Shown here in pieces: positions 27,607-37,389 of a stretch of 64,000 nt of DNA. A program made the position numbers and the translations under genes. Numbering within the stretch: position 1 is the first letter of the stretch; each line of letters opens with the position of its first letter. This DNA comes from Dehalogenimonas sp. 4OHTPN (GTDB lineage Bacteria; Chloroflexota; Dehalococcoidia; Dehalococcoidales; Dehalococcoidaceae): positions 248,001-312,000 of the forward strand of contig NZ_CP159307.1 in NCBI RefSeq assembly GCF_040448695.1, read 5' to 3'. A model generated the notes under the pieces. That model searched no databases. It was not told where the DNA came from and saw only the letters and a list, made by a program, of their open reading frames with translations.

Positions 27607-28251
27607 CTAACTCGCGGCGGCGTTATGTCCGAAGATTTCAGGAATATCAGGCCGCAGACCGACCATTAAATTATCGATAAATTCATCAATAAATTGGTAA
27701 CCAGTTAGTGTCTGCAGAGGAAAAACGTTTTCGCTGAACCGCAGCATGATAATGGTGGTGCTCAGGGCGCGAACGGTGACCTCGGTATTGTGCGGCCGCA
27801 GCCTGCCCATGAGCACTTGCCGCAGAAAATAACCCTGGATAACCGGCAGTCCCCGCTGGATCATGCCTCGCCAGGCATCGGCGACGGATCCGTTTGATGT
27901 GCCTTCCCGCAGAAAGATGCGCACCAGATCCAGACGCTCGCCGAGCAGGTCGTAGAAATGCCTGGCGAGTTTTCTAATGAATTCGGCAGCCGGTAAGGCT
28001 TCGTATTGTTCGATAAAACGGCGGACATCGCCGATTGGCCCGAAACGCTCTACTACAGCGTTAAGCAGGTCTTCTTTACTGGGGAAATAATGGTACAACA
28101 GGGCTGGCGAAACGTCGGCGGCGGCGCCGATATCCTTGATGGTCGCTCGTGAAAAGCCGAGTTCGGCGAATACCCTCAACGCAGCGCTGACCAAACGCTG
28201 CCGGGTGGCCTCGCCCTTTGTAATCCTGCCGTCGGTCTTGTCGGGGCTCAT
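27607..28251 (-). CDS. TetR-family regulator 1
   Basis: A 214-residue TetR protein. The helix-turn-helix is in SRATIKDIGAAADVSPALLY followed by HYFPSKEDLL. The C-terminal ligand domain is distinctive, with RPHNTEVTVRALSTTIIMLR shared in pattern with the second TetR. The ATG at 28251 abuts a perfect palindrome, a probable autoregulatory operator; a longer TTG frame to 28269 would start inside it. Its stop is 15 bp before the RND start, so it probably controls that exporter in the same transcript. Confidence 0.9.
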   Translation of the reverse strand: MSPDKTDGRITKGEATRQRLVSAALRVFAELGFSRATIKDIGAAADVSPALLYHYFPSKEDLLNAVVERFGPIGDVRRFIEQYEALPAAEFIRKLARHFYDLLGERLDLVRIFLREGTSNGSVADAWRGMIQRGLPVIQGYFLRQVLMGRLRPHNTEVTVRALSTTIIMLRFSENVFPLQTLTGYQFIDEFIDNLMVGLRPDIPEIFGHNAAAS

Positions 28252-28271
28252 AATTGACTGAGTAGTCAATT
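28252..28271. promoter_or_regulatory. Probable TetR operator
   Basis: A perfect inverted repeat: AATTGACT, GAGT spacer, AGTCAATT. It lies immediately before the regulator's ATG. TTGAC within it could overlap a promoter element. Confidence 0.65.
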
Positions 28272-28336
28272 AATTATGTCACCAGATCAAGAATAAAACA
28301 AGACCTTGGGGATAAAAAGTTTATGTAAACGGCGGA

Positions 28337-28972
28337 TCAGCCGCCCGGCGCGGCGATTCCGCTCAGAGTATTTTCCACCAAATGGGAGATGAACTCATCG
28401 GGGCGTGTCCGGTTGGGGAACGCGGTCGCGGTGCCCCGGAGAAGGACAATGGTATACGCCAGGGTCCGGGCTGAAACATCGGTGTTGTGAGGCCGCAGTT
28501 CGCCCAGTATAACCCGTTCGTCAAGGTAGTTCTGGAACAAGGAGATGCCCTCGTTCATAATGCCACGCCATATTCTTGGTACAATGGGGTGGCTTTGCGT
28601 TTCGTGGAAAAATATGTTCATCAGGCTCTCTTTTTGACCTAAAAGCTCGAAGAACTGTTTTCCCACCACCTTAAGAACTTTCCGGGCCGGCTCATTGTGG
28701 AGAGTGCTGAGCAGGGTTTTAAGTTGGGGCATGAAGCTGTGGCGCTCCACCACCGCTTCCAATAGCTTATCCTTGCTCTTGAAGTAGTGGTACATCAGTC
28801 CTTGAGCGACGCCGGCGGCAGCGGCCAGTTCGCGAACCGAGGTTTTGTCAAACCCTTTTCTGGCGAAGACCTGAAGGGCGGTATCGATGAGTTGCTGGCG
28901 GCGTTCTTCAGCCTTTTCGTCGCGCCAGGTTGCGCGTCGGGGGGTTTCAGGTTTCATTGAATGTTCACTCAT
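28337..28972 (-). CDS. TetR-family regulator 2
   Basis: A 211-residue TetR protein with helix-turn-helix TSVRELAAAAGVAQGLMY followed by HYFKSKDKLLEAVVERH. The C-terminal half contains RPHNTDVSARTLAYTIVLLR, so it is a paralogue of the neighbouring regulator. A TATAAT box ends 7 nt before ATG 28972 with no Shine-Dalgarno site, suggesting a leaderless mRNA. A second ATG at 28957 is possible but less likely. Confidence 0.88.
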   Translation of the reverse strand: MSEHSMKPETPRRATWRDEKAEERRQQLIDTALQVFARKGFDKTSVRELAAAAGVAQGLMYHYFKSKDKLLEAVVERHSFMPQLKTLLSTLHNEPARKVLKVVGKQFFELLGQKESLMNIFFHETQSHPIVPRIWRGIMNEGISLFQNYLDERVILGELRPHNTDVSARTLAYTIVLLRGTATAFPNRTRPDEFISHLVENTLSGIAAPGG

Positions 28973-28979
28973 CGGCCGG

Positions 28980-28985
28980 ATTATA
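28980..28985 (-). promoter_or_regulatory. -10 box, leaderless arrangement (TetR 2)
   Basis: Minus-strand TATAAT, 7 nt before the ATG at 28972. Confidence 0.55.
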
Positions 28986-29033
28986 TTAGGGGGTGGTCAG
29001 GGTGTCAAGGCTTGCTGATCTAATAACTGTGAA

Positions 29034-29067
29034 TAAAAAAGCCGAGCGTTGAGACGCCCGGCTTTTT
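29034..29067 (-). terminator. Intrinsic terminator after the DUF5679 gene
   Basis: AAAAAGCCG and CGGCTTTTT arms around a GC-rich stem; A and T runs flank both sides, so it can work in either direction between this gene and TetR 2. Confidence 0.75.
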
Positions 29068-29087
29068 GAATGCTTGTTCTAGACTTG

Positions 29088-29228
29088 TTAGGCTTTGCCG
29101 ATTTTGAACATCTTGGTGCCGCAGACGGGGCAAACCCCTTGAGTAGCGGGCCGGCCGTTCTTCATGGTGATGGCCTTGGCGCCCTTCATCACTCTCTTGG
29201 TGCGGCATTTCATGCAATAACCTTCCAT
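29088..29228 (-). CDS. DUF5679-type zinc-ribbon protein (46 aa)
   Basis: A short complete gene: MEGYCMKCRTKRVMKG, a basic stretch, then GVCPVCGTKMFKIGKA. The two CxxC pairs (Cys 5/8 and Cys 33/36) predict one zinc ribbon. The pattern matches DUF5679, found in Chloroflexota and other groups and of unknown function. AAGGAGG lies 8 nt before the ATG and a terminator follows the stop, so it is a monocistronic gene and not noise. A nucleic-acid-binding role is possible from the basic residues. Confidence 0.82.
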   Translation of the reverse strand: MEGYCMKCRTKRVMKGAKAITMKNGRPATQGVCPVCGTKMFKIGKA

Positions 29229-29335
29229 CAAATAGCCTCCTTCGCAGATTTGAATATACGATAGCCCAAGCTAACACGATTGTCAAGACGTTTGAGGGAA
29301 ATATTTTTATAGCTGAGTCGAGGCATTTTCTCCGC

Positions 29336-29938
29336 TCAGGCGACGGTTGGAAGAACTCCGATCAATTCCAGACCCTTGATGACCATGTTCACCGCCAGAG
29401 CCGCCAGAAGAAGGCTGAAAACACGGGAGACAGCACGCAACCCGCCCCGGCCCATGACCCGCATGAAGAAACCGGCGGCGACAAATGTGGCCCAGGCGAT
29501 AAATATGTTTAGCCCGAAAGAGATAAGTACTATGTAGAGGTCGAATTGGGTTGACAGCAGCAGGAGGGTGGTGATTGTCGCCGGGCCGACCGTTAGAGGG
29601 GTGCCTATCGGGACCACGGCCACCATTTCTTCTTTGATAGCTTCAACCATATGCCCGGTGGTCATATAACGGACAGCGAAGATCATCAGGATTATCCCGC
29701 CGGAAATGGCGAAGGCGCCGACGGAGATGTCCATGGCACTCAGGATGAATCGGCCCAGGAACAAGAAAATCAGCCCGACGCCGGCAGCGGTAACGGTAGC
29801 CAGGTTTATGATCCGGCGGCGTTCTTCCCGGGTGGAATCTTCGGTCAGCGCGATGACAAATGGCAGATTGCCGATGGCATCAATGACGATGAAAAGGGGG
29901 ACGAAGGTAAGGAGGAAGGGCTGCCAGAAATCGGCCAT
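29336..29938 (-). CDS. MarC-family membrane protein
   Basis: A 200-residue MarC/YchE-type (NAAT) protein with six predicted helices. FVPLFIVIDAIGNLPFVIAL at the N-terminus and VPIGTPLTVGPATITTLLLL in the middle are the two family signatures. Despite its name, it is not linked to multidrug resistance; amino acid transport has been suggested for archaeal relatives. A TATAAT on the minus strand lies about 40 bp upstream. No close Shine-Dalgarno site was found. Confidence 0.88.
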   Translation of the reverse strand: MADFWQPFLLTFVPLFIVIDAIGNLPFVIALTEDSTREERRRIINLATVTAAGVGLIFLFLGRFILSAMDISVGAFAISGGIILMIFAVRYMTTGHMVEAIKEEMVAVVPIGTPLTVGPATITTLLLLSTQFDLYIVLISFGLNIFIAWATFVAAGFFMRVMGRGGLRAVSRVFSLLLAALAVNMVIKGLELIGVLPTVA

Positions 29939-30012
29939 CAGATAGACGTAAAATCCTTCCGGGCGGGATCGATTCTCATTATATTCCGGTTCGCGGAAGC
30001 TTTACAACCGAA

Positions 30013-31011
30013 TTAAAAACGAGGCTCAATAGTACCGCGGGTGACATTCGACAGTGGCAGCATTATGGTCCTGCCAGGTTTGCGATTCAAATAACTTTTG
30101 GTGTACTCGCTGGGGAAAGAATAGACAACTTGAACCCTGGGATGTTCAAGCCAGAAGACGAAGATGCCGACTGTTTGCGGTTTGGTGCCGAACGGCCCGA
30201 TGATCATGTTGGCGGTAGTTTTGAACTCCTCGTATATCGATTCAAGCGTGTTTCTGATGTGGTATGGCGAGTCGGCAGCCACCTGTCGGATTTCCACATT
30301 GGGCTGGGCTAGTAAAACCTCGTTATTTTTTTCGGCGTAGCGCAGGTATTCGTCGTTGCCATCCCTGGGCGTGGTGATCAGGCAAATAGTGCGTACGGGG
30401 TTGAATTGCTTCCAAACGGACAGTGAACGTTCAGCCTCGAAGCCTAAGAACAGAACCAACACCGTTTCTTTTTCTATCGAGAAGGACCCGAAGAAATTGG
30501 CGATGGTGGTGATCTGGTGGACGCCTTGAGTGAGACGCGACGGGGCGTAAGTTTGAGTGGTATGGATGATCCGGGGCAATCCCATGTTCAACTCGGCCAC
30601 CAGGTAATGCAGCAGGCCGAGCAGGTAAACCTTGGAGAATCCGGAGATGTCGAGGGTGATGAACGGCTCTTCGATATCCTTGGGACGGCAGCGTTTCCAA
30701 ATGGCCTTGAGCTGATTTATGCCTTCAACCGGGTCTTCACGCTGGCATCGGATAACAAAAACTCCTTCGGACGTTTTACGTGAGAGTACGGATTGGATTT
30801 TCAGTAAATTGGCGTCTATTGCCGGCTGGTATCGGGATTCTTCAATGACGAAGATGATGGAGTAACGCACCCTGAAGTTCCCGGAGAGGCGTTCTACCGC
30901 CGAAATGCTCCGATCTTCGAAGGAGGCGCAGCAGATCAAAAGGTCGTCCGCGCCGTACTCGTTCAGCCGGCCCAAACTTTCGACAACAATGGGTTCATCG
31001 GCAGTCCGCAT
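30013..31011 (-). CDS. Hypothetical protein (332 aa), possible two-domain Rossmann-like
   Basis: Not recognised. There is no signal peptide or membrane helix. Two halves look alike in layout: a buried strand followed by a Ser/Gly turn (DDLLICCASFEDRSISAVER near residue 22; VLVLFLGFEAERSLSVWKQF near 185) and alternating helices. Late motifs are IIGPFGTKPQTVGIFVFWL and VVYSFPSEYTKSYLNRKPG. The overall look is of a Rossmann-like nucleotide or ligand sensor, perhaps CARF-like, but no nuclease motif is present and the comparison is impressionistic. It stands alone between marC and a divergent GGCT gene. The DNA is less GC-rich than the surroundings. Confidence 0.6.
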   Translation of the reverse strand: MRTADEPIVVESLGRLNEYGADDLLICCASFEDRSISAVERLSGNFRVRYSIIFVIEESRYQPAIDANLLKIQSVLSRKTSEGVFVIRCQREDPVEGINQLKAIWKRCRPKDIEEPFITLDISGFSKVYLLGLLHYLVAELNMGLPRIIHTTQTYAPSRLTQGVHQITTIANFFGSFSIEKETVLVLFLGFEAERSLSVWKQFNPVRTICLITTPRDGNDEYLRYAEKNNEVLLAQPNVEIRQVAADSPYHIRNTLESIYEEFKTTANMIIGPFGTKPQTVGIFVFWLEHPRVQVVYSFPSEYTKSYLNRKPGRTIMLPLSNVTRGTIEPRF

Positions 31012-31124
31012 GCGGCGTTCACCCGTTCCGGAAAATCATCGCCAATATAAGACGCTCAAAATTAAAAGTCAACCTGACCAATCGTTGCGCTTGCCTCGTT
31101 TAAGTATGAGGCTAAGTTTGTTGC

Positions 31125-31130
31125 TATAAT
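31125..31130 (+). promoter_or_regulatory. Extended -10 box, leaderless arrangement (GGCT gene)
   Basis: TGCTATAAT ends 6 nt before ATG 31137. Confidence 0.6.
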
Positions 31131-31136
31131 ACACCC

Positions 31137-31538
31137 ATGTTGTTTTTCGCCTACGGCGCCGCCCTGTCCCGCCGATACATGGCTGAACGTTGTCCCGGAT
31201 GCAAACCAAAGGTATCAGCCACCCTGCCGCACTATCAATTAACCTTCACCGGATGGTCCAGGGTTTTCCGCGGCGGAACGGCGTCGCTCAAGCCGCTGCG
31301 GGGATCGCAGGTCAAAGGCGGCATCTACGAGGTTCCCGAGGCTTGGCTGAAAAAGCTGGATGCCGCCGAAGGCTTCCCGGCGCAGAACGCTAAAATAAAC
31401 CTCCTGGTAAACACCGAGACTGGTGAATCGCTTAGTTGTTTCACCTATGTAGCGGCGCATCAGACCGCCGAGAGCAAGCCGGCCCCGGAATATCTAACGA
31501 TATTACAGCAGGGCTATCGAGACTGGGGGCTGGTGTAG
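31137..31538 (+). CDS. Gamma-glutamylcyclotransferase-like protein
   Basis: A 133-residue GGCT-fold protein. FAYGAALSRRYM is the substrate-loop motif (YGxxL/N) and LDAAEGFP carries the likely catalytic glutamate. The family removes gamma-glutamyl groups as 5-oxoproline or acts on related gamma-glutamylamines; the exact substrate is unknown. The ATG is 6 nt from an extended -10 box, predicting a leaderless message. It diverges from the 332-residue gene. Confidence 0.85.
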   Translation: MLFFAYGAALSRRYMAERCPGCKPKVSATLPHYQLTFTGWSRVFRGGTASLKPLRGSQVKGGIYEVPEAWLKKLDAAEGFPAQNAKINLLVNTETGESLSCFTYVAAHQTAESKPAPEYLTILQQGYRDWGLV

Positions 31539-31636
31539 GCTGAAATCTGGATTTCACTTACGCAATCTGAAACGGATTTGAAAATATTTGCCGCCGCAAA
31601 ATAATTCCTAAGGCATCACCCGGGAAATTCACCCTG

Positions 31637-32902
31637 CTACACGGCTGAAATCATATCCTTTAACGGCTGCTCATCAATCACCGGACCAACCACCGACAGA
31701 CGGAGCTTTTCCGTTCGGATGAGGTCTTCGGCCAGGTTCCTGAGATCGTCAAGGGTAACCGCATCGATTTTGTGAATGACGTCCTCCGGGGTTAAAACCT
31801 CGCCGGTCAGTATCTCTTGGCCGCCCAGCCAGGAAGCTACATGCCGGGAGTCCTCCAACCGCAACGCCAGCCGGCCCTTGGACAACTCCTTAGCCTTTGA
31901 TAATTCGTGAGGCGTTAAAGTTGTTTTCAGTAAATCGAGTTCTCTGATAACAGCGCTGACAGCCTTTCCCAGGTTGGACGGGTCGACGCTGGCGGCTACG
32001 GTCAAGGCTCCGGTATCCTGCAGGAAATCGGTGTAGCTGTGAATGGCATAAGCCAGTCCCATCCTGTCGCGGATCTCGGTAAACAGGCGGCTGCTCATAC
32101 CTTCGCCCAGTATCACGTTCAGGAGGCTCTCGACATAACGGCGGGGATCCGCGATGGACAGCGCCGGCAGGGCAAGCAGGAAATGGTCCTGCTCGATATC
32201 GCGCTTCTCCACTACCAGGCGGCGGCCGTTGGCCGATACAAACGGCATGAAGACCGGTGCCGCCGCGACAGGCTGCCAGGCGCCCATTTTGTCATTGACT
32301 ACGGCGATAACGTCCTGATGGCTGACACCGCCGGCTATGGCAACCACGGTGTTACCCGGAAGATAATGGCGGCCCATATAGTCCAGCAGATCATCTCGGG
32401 AGACAGCGTTGACTGTGTCCTCGGTGCCGGCGATATCTCGGCCCAGCGGATGATCCGGCCAGAGCACGGTGTCGACCAGTTGACAGGCTTTCTGGTCCGG
32501 CTGATCCTCCGACATGTGGATTTCTTCCACAATGACCTGGCGTTCTTTTTCGATGTCGCCGTCGTCGAAGCGTGAATGGAGCAGGATATCGCACAGAGTG
32601 TCAAGGGTGGACGCGAAGTGGTCACAGGAGGCTTTAGCCCAGTATACCGTGGTCTCACGGTCGGTGCCGCCGTTAAGGATGCCGCCGACTCCCTCAACGG
32701 ATTCAGAGATATCTCGCGAAGTCGGCCGTTTCTCGGTGCCGCGGAAGAGGACGTGTTCAATGAAATGAGAAATTCCGGCCTGTTTGTCCGTCTCGTATCG
32801 GGATCCCGTGCCTACAAAGATGCAGATGCATGCCGAGCGGGTGTTGGGCATTTCCTGGGTCAGCAGCCTGAGGCCGGATGGGAGCACTGTCTTCTGGAAC
32901 AT
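31637..32902 (-). CDS. M16-family zinc peptidase
   Basis: A 421-residue insulinase-type peptidase. The inverted zinc motif HFIEHVLFRG (HxxEH) is near residue 46, with the distal glutamate expected in a following helix (ERQVIVEEIHM). The C-terminal M16 homology domain contains LNVILGEGMSSRLFTEIRD. Single-gene members resemble the mitochondrial processing peptidase beta subunit. The protein has no signal peptide and is probably cytoplasmic. No second M16 partner gene is adjacent. AGAGG lies before the ATG. Confidence 0.93.
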   Translation of the reverse strand: MFQKTVLPSGLRLLTQEMPNTRSACICIFVGTGSRYETDKQAGISHFIEHVLFRGTEKRPTSRDISESVEGVGGILNGGTDRETTVYWAKASCDHFASTLDTLCDILLHSRFDDGDIEKERQVIVEEIHMSEDQPDQKACQLVDTVLWPDHPLGRDIAGTEDTVNAVSRDDLLDYMGRHYLPGNTVVAIAGGVSHQDVIAVVNDKMGAWQPVAAAPVFMPFVSANGRRLVVEKRDIEQDHFLLALPALSIADPRRYVESLLNVILGEGMSSRLFTEIRDRMGLAYAIHSYTDFLQDTGALTVAASVDPSNLGKAVSAVIRELDLLKTTLTPHELSKAKELSKGRLALRLEDSRHVASWLGGQEILTGEVLTPEDVIHKIDAVTLDDLRNLAEDLIRTEKLRLSVVGPVIDEQPLKDMISAV

Positions 32903-33016
32903 TATTGAACCTCTAAGGAGATTTTACCTTGTTAACTTCTAGTAACAAAATCGGATAGATTGACTGACGGCTGGGGCGGTTGGTGCTGTAACAGAATTAT
33001 ATTTGTCGAAGGTTAT

Positions 33017-34009
33017 CTAATTGGGGGAGAATGAAGTTAGTGGCAAGCTGGGGTAGATATCCAGGTCCAAGCCTGACCGCTCCCCTTTTGCCAGGTGAAA
33101 GCAGCCGCAGCTGGCGATGAAGGCGGCGTTGTCGGTGCAGAGTCTTAACGGGGGGATAAGCACCGGCAGCGGTGAGTCGGCGAGAAATTTCTGCCGCAGG
33201 CGGGAGTTGGCGGCAACACCGCCCGCCACAAGAATCTGGCGCACGCCCAGTTCCTCGGCCGCGGCGACCGTCCTTTTGACCAAGATACCCACCACGGCTT
33301 CCTGAAAGCTGGCGGCGGCATCGTTTGGCGAATCAATCTGGGCTGTTTCAGCCAGCCGGTAGAGGGCTGTTTTAAGCCCGGAAAAGCTGAAATCGAAACT
33401 GCCGCGGATGATATTGCGGGGCAGCCTGAGGGTCGGTCTCCCCAGGCCGGCGGCTTTTTCGACCGCAGGACCGCCGGGGTAACCAAGGTTCAAGAGTCGA
33501 GCGGCTTTGTCGAAGGCTTCACCGGCGGCATCGTCCCGGGTACGGCCGACCAACCGGTAGTCGCCGTGGCCTGTCATCAGCATCAGGTCGGTGTGGCCGC
33601 CGGAAACGATGAGCGCCAGCGCCGGGAACTCCGGAACGCTACCCGTCAGCCAGTTGGCGTAAATGTGTCCCTCAAGGTGGTTGATGCCAATCAAGGGTTT
33701 ATCCAGAGCCATGGCGAGAGCTTTGGCGAAATTGACGCCTACCAGAAGCGACCCGGCCAGTCCCGGGCCGCAGGTTACCGCCACGGCGTCGATTTCGGCC
33801 AGTTTCATCGAGGCGCCGTCCAGGCATTTTGCCACCACCGGCGCCATCGACAGCAGGTGCTGGCGGGAGGCGACTTCGGGCACCACGCCGCCGTACCGGG
33901 CGTGGATATCTACCTGGGAAGCCACCTCGCTGGCGATTACACTTATCCCGTCTTCGACGATGGCGGCCGCCGTTTCGTCACACGAACTTTCGATGCCTAA
34001 TACCCGCAT
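33017..34009 (-). CDS. tsaD: tRNA N6-adenosine threonylcarbamoyltransferase TsaD
   Basis: A 330-residue ASKHA protein. [19 protein letters not shown] is the nucleotide-binding N-terminus, [11 protein letters not shown] holds the two metal-binding histidines, [13 protein letters not shown] is the phosphate-2 loop and [12 protein letters not shown] is the adenosine motif. It transfers threonylcarbamoyl to A37 of ANN-decoding tRNAs with TsaB/E, whose genes are not in this window. Its start lies 6 nt from a TATAAT box with no Shine-Dalgarno site. Confidence 0.96.
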   Translation of the reverse strand: MRVLGIESSCDETAAAIVEDGISVIASEVASQVDIHARYGGVVPEVASRQHLLSMAPVVAKCLDGASMKLAEIDAVAVTCGPGLAGSLLVGVNFAKALAMALDKPLIGINHLEGHIYANWLTGSVPEFPALALIVSGGHTDLMLMTGHGDYRLVGRTRDDAAGEAFDKAARLLNLGYPGGPAVEKAAGLGRPTLRLPRNIIRGSFDFSFSGLKTALYRLAETAQIDSPNDAAASFQEAVVGILVKRTVAAAEELGVRQILVAGGVAANSRLRQKFLADSPLPVLIPPLRLCTDNAAFIASCGCFHLAKGERSGLDLDIYPSLPLTSFSPN

Positions 34010-34015
34010 GGGCGT

Positions 34016-34021
34016 ATTATA
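34016..34021 (-). promoter_or_regulatory. Extended -10 box, leaderless arrangement (tsaD)
   Basis: Minus-strand TGCTATAAT with six bases (ACGCCC) before the ATG at 34009. Confidence 0.6.
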
Positions 34022-34172
34022 GCAGACCAGATACCTGGCAGACCTGCAGTATATATAGCTATAACATACATGATATCTTAGTATTCAGCGAGAAAAGGCG
34101 AAAATACTTGCAAAAAGGCTATGGAAATTCCTGTGAACAGGTATAAATCGTTGCCGAATGCCGCAGAATGGG

Positions 34173-34201
34173 TTGCCGTCGTCGGAGACATAGGATATTA
34201 T
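34173..34201 (+). promoter_or_regulatory. Promoter of groESL
   Basis: TTGCCG (34173-34178) and TATTAT (34196-34201) with 17-nt spacing. The predicted start falls just before the CIRCE-like element. Confidence 0.5.
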
Positions 34202-34209
34202 TGGTGATG

Positions 34210-34236
34210 TTAGCAGTCTCGGGCTGAGACTGCTAA
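34210..34236 (+). promoter_or_regulatory. CIRCE-type HrcA operator (variant)
   Basis: Two 9-bp arms, TTAGCAGTC and GACTGCTAA, with a 9-nt spacer, the exact CIRCE geometry (consensus arms TTAGCACTC/GAGTGCTAA). One base differs from consensus in each arm and the change is matched across the dyad. It is located just downstream of the predicted start, suited to repression by HrcA, whose gene is not in the window. Confidence 0.75.
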
Positions 34237-34273
34237 AAAATTGAGTAAAAAGAGAGAAAAGAAGGAGGCATTC

Positions 34274-34567
34274 ATGGCAATCAACGTGCAACCGCTGCAG
34301 AACTTCATCCTGGTTAAACCCGGCAAAAAGGAAGAGATGCGCAGCGGCATCGTCATCCCGGACACCGCTCAGGAAAAAGCCCAGGAAGGGCAGGTAGTCG
34401 CCGCCGGCCCCGGCCGTCTTGGCAAGGACAACACGCGCGAGGTAATGGATGTAAAAGTCGGCGATTATGTGATCTATCCCAAATTCGGCGGCACCGAGAT
34501 CAAGGTCGAAGGCGTAGAGATGATCATCATGCCGGAAAATCAAGTTCTGGCCAAGAAAATCTACTAA
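34274..34567 (+). CDS. groES: Co-chaperonin GroES
   Basis: A 97-residue Hsp10. VQPLQNFILVKPGKKEEMRS is the beta-barrel N-terminus, GIVIPDTAQEKAQEGQVVAA holds the mobile-loop boundary, and VGDYVIYPKFGGTEIKVEG is the C-terminal signature. GAAGGAGG is 8 nt before ATG 34274, which is preferred to a longer in-frame start at 34241 that would add a Lys-rich stretch. GroES caps the GroEL ring; the gene heads the groESL operon under the CIRCE variant. Confidence 0.97.
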   Translation: MAINVQPLQNFILVKPGKKEEMRSGIVIPDTAQEKAQEGQVVAAGPGRLGKDNTREVMDVKVGDYVIYPKFGGTEIKVEGVEMIIMPENQVLAKKIY

Positions 34568-34589
34568 ACGGCAACGAGAAAGAGGATAA

Positions 34590-36203
<1,614 letters not shown>

Positions 36204-36223
36204 CAAATATAGACTCCTTTCAG

Positions 36224-36256
36224 AAGAGAGCCGCCCCTTAAGGCGGCTCTCTTCTT
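36224..36256 (+). terminator. Intrinsic terminator of groESL
   Basis: A perfect 12-bp stem AAGAGAGCCGCC/GGCGGCTCTCTT with a 6-nt loop, followed by CTTTG; 20 bp after groEL. Confidence 0.8.
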
Positions 36257-36354
36257 TGCCCCGAAAAATGGAATCAGCGATTACGACAGCCGATTCCGAT
36301 CCGCTGAATTGAAGTAATGACGGTGTAACGATTGTCCAGTCGTTAAGATCGCGA

Positions 36355-36360
36355 TATAAT
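36355..36360 (+). promoter_or_regulatory. -10 box of the hyp operon
   Basis: TATAAT, 31 nt upstream of the hypA ATG. No strong -35 is visible. Confidence 0.4.
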
Positions 36361-36391
36361 TATGCGTTGTACTTAAGTATTAGGACTGTGA

Positions 36392-36751
36392 ATGCACGAA
36401 CTGGCGGTGACCCAGAGCCTTCTTGATATCGTTCTCAAAGAAGCCGGAAAAGCCGGCGCTATAAGAGTGAACACTGTTACCCTGGTCATCGGTGAACTTT
36501 CCGGCCTGGTTGACGACTCTATCCAGTTCTATTTCGACTTTATGACAAAAGGTACAATCGCCGAGGGATCTAAGCTTCATTTCAAACGTGTCTCCGCCAG
36601 AATGAAATGCCGCGCTTGCGGTGAAGAGTTCATCACCACACCCAACGAGTGGATTTGCCCCAAATGCGGGCAGTGGCAGGCGGAGGTCATAGCCGGCAAA
36701 GAATTTTATGTCGATTCGATCGAGGTGGACGATGCAGATAAAAGTACTTAA
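36392..36751 (+). CDS. hypA: Hydrogenase nickel-insertion protein HypA
   Basis: A 119-residue HypA. The N-terminal MHE supplies the nickel-binding histidine, and the zinc site is formed by CRAC and CPKC (residues about 73-93). It delivers nickel with HypB to the large subunit of NiFe hydrogenases. First gene of the hypABFCDE cluster. It overlaps hypB by 20 bp. Confidence 0.95.
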   Translation: MHELAVTQSLLDIVLKEAGKAGAIRVNTVTLVIGELSGLVDDSIQFYFDFMTKGTIAEGSKLHFKRVSARMKCRACGEEFITTPNEWICPKCGQWQAEVIAGKEFYVDSIEVDDADKST

Positions 36752-37388
36752 GGACATAATGGCCGCTAATACGGCCACCGCTGACGTCAATCGCGCCCGC
36801 CTCGATAACCATGGCATTCTGGGAGTCAACATCATGGCTTCGCCCGGCGCGGGGAAGACCACGTTTATCTTGGCTACGATCGACGGATTTCGACCCGATG
36901 CTCGCGTCGGCGTGATCGAAGGCGATATCGCCTCCCAGATAGACTCCGAGAAGGTTGCCCAGAAAGGCGCGCCGGTAGTGCAGATCAACACCGGCGGCGG
37001 TTGCCATCTGGACGCTGGGCAGGTCTCCGCCGGCCTGGATAACCTGCCTCTAGAAAATATCGATGTACTCTTCATCGAAAACGTTGGCAATTTGGTCTGC
37101 CCGTCTGAATTCAAACTCGGCGAGCACCTTCGGGTAGTCCTGCTCTCCGTGCCGGAAGGCGACGACAAACCCTTCAAATACCCCGGCATGTTTGCGTCAG
37201 CGGATGCCGTTGTCGTCACCAAGACAGATATTATGCCCTACTTTGACTTCGATCTGGGTAGATTCACCCAGTCGGTCGAAGGTCTGAAACCAGGTATCCG
37301 GGTCTTTCCCCTCTCCGCCCGAACGGGGGATGGCTTCAGCGACTGGATTGCCTTCCTGAAGTCATGCATACAAGGACGAGGCAGTTAA
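36732..37388 (+). CDS. hypB: Hydrogenase nickel-insertion GTPase HypB
   Basis: A 218-residue SIMIBI GTPase. Walker A ASPGAGKTTF, switch residues in VIEGDIASQIDSEK and VQINTGGGCHLDAG, Walker B IDVLFIENVGNLVCP and the base motif VVTKTDI are all present. It has no N-terminal poly-His stretch and no CxxCGC nickel motif, so it is a short HypB. ATG 36732 follows GAGGTGG; a start at 36708 would lengthen the overlap with hypA. The hypF GTG follows after 1 bp. Confidence 0.95.
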   Translation: MQIKVLKDIMAANTATADVNRARLDNHGILGVNIMASPGAGKTTFILATIDGFRPDARVGVIEGDIASQIDSEKVAQKGAPVVQINTGGGCHLDAGQVSAGLDNLPLENIDVLFIENVGNLVCPSEFKLGEHLRVVLLSVPEGDDKPFKYPGMFASADAVVVTKTDIMPYFDFDLGRFTQSVEGLKPGIRVFPLSARTGDGFSDWIAFLKSCIQGRGS

Positions 37389-37389
37389 C

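Noticed and set aside
34140..34160. Alternative groESL promoter with TATAAA at about 34143
   Set aside because: No -35 at acceptable distance; the TTGCCG-17-TATTAT pair places the operator at the start site.
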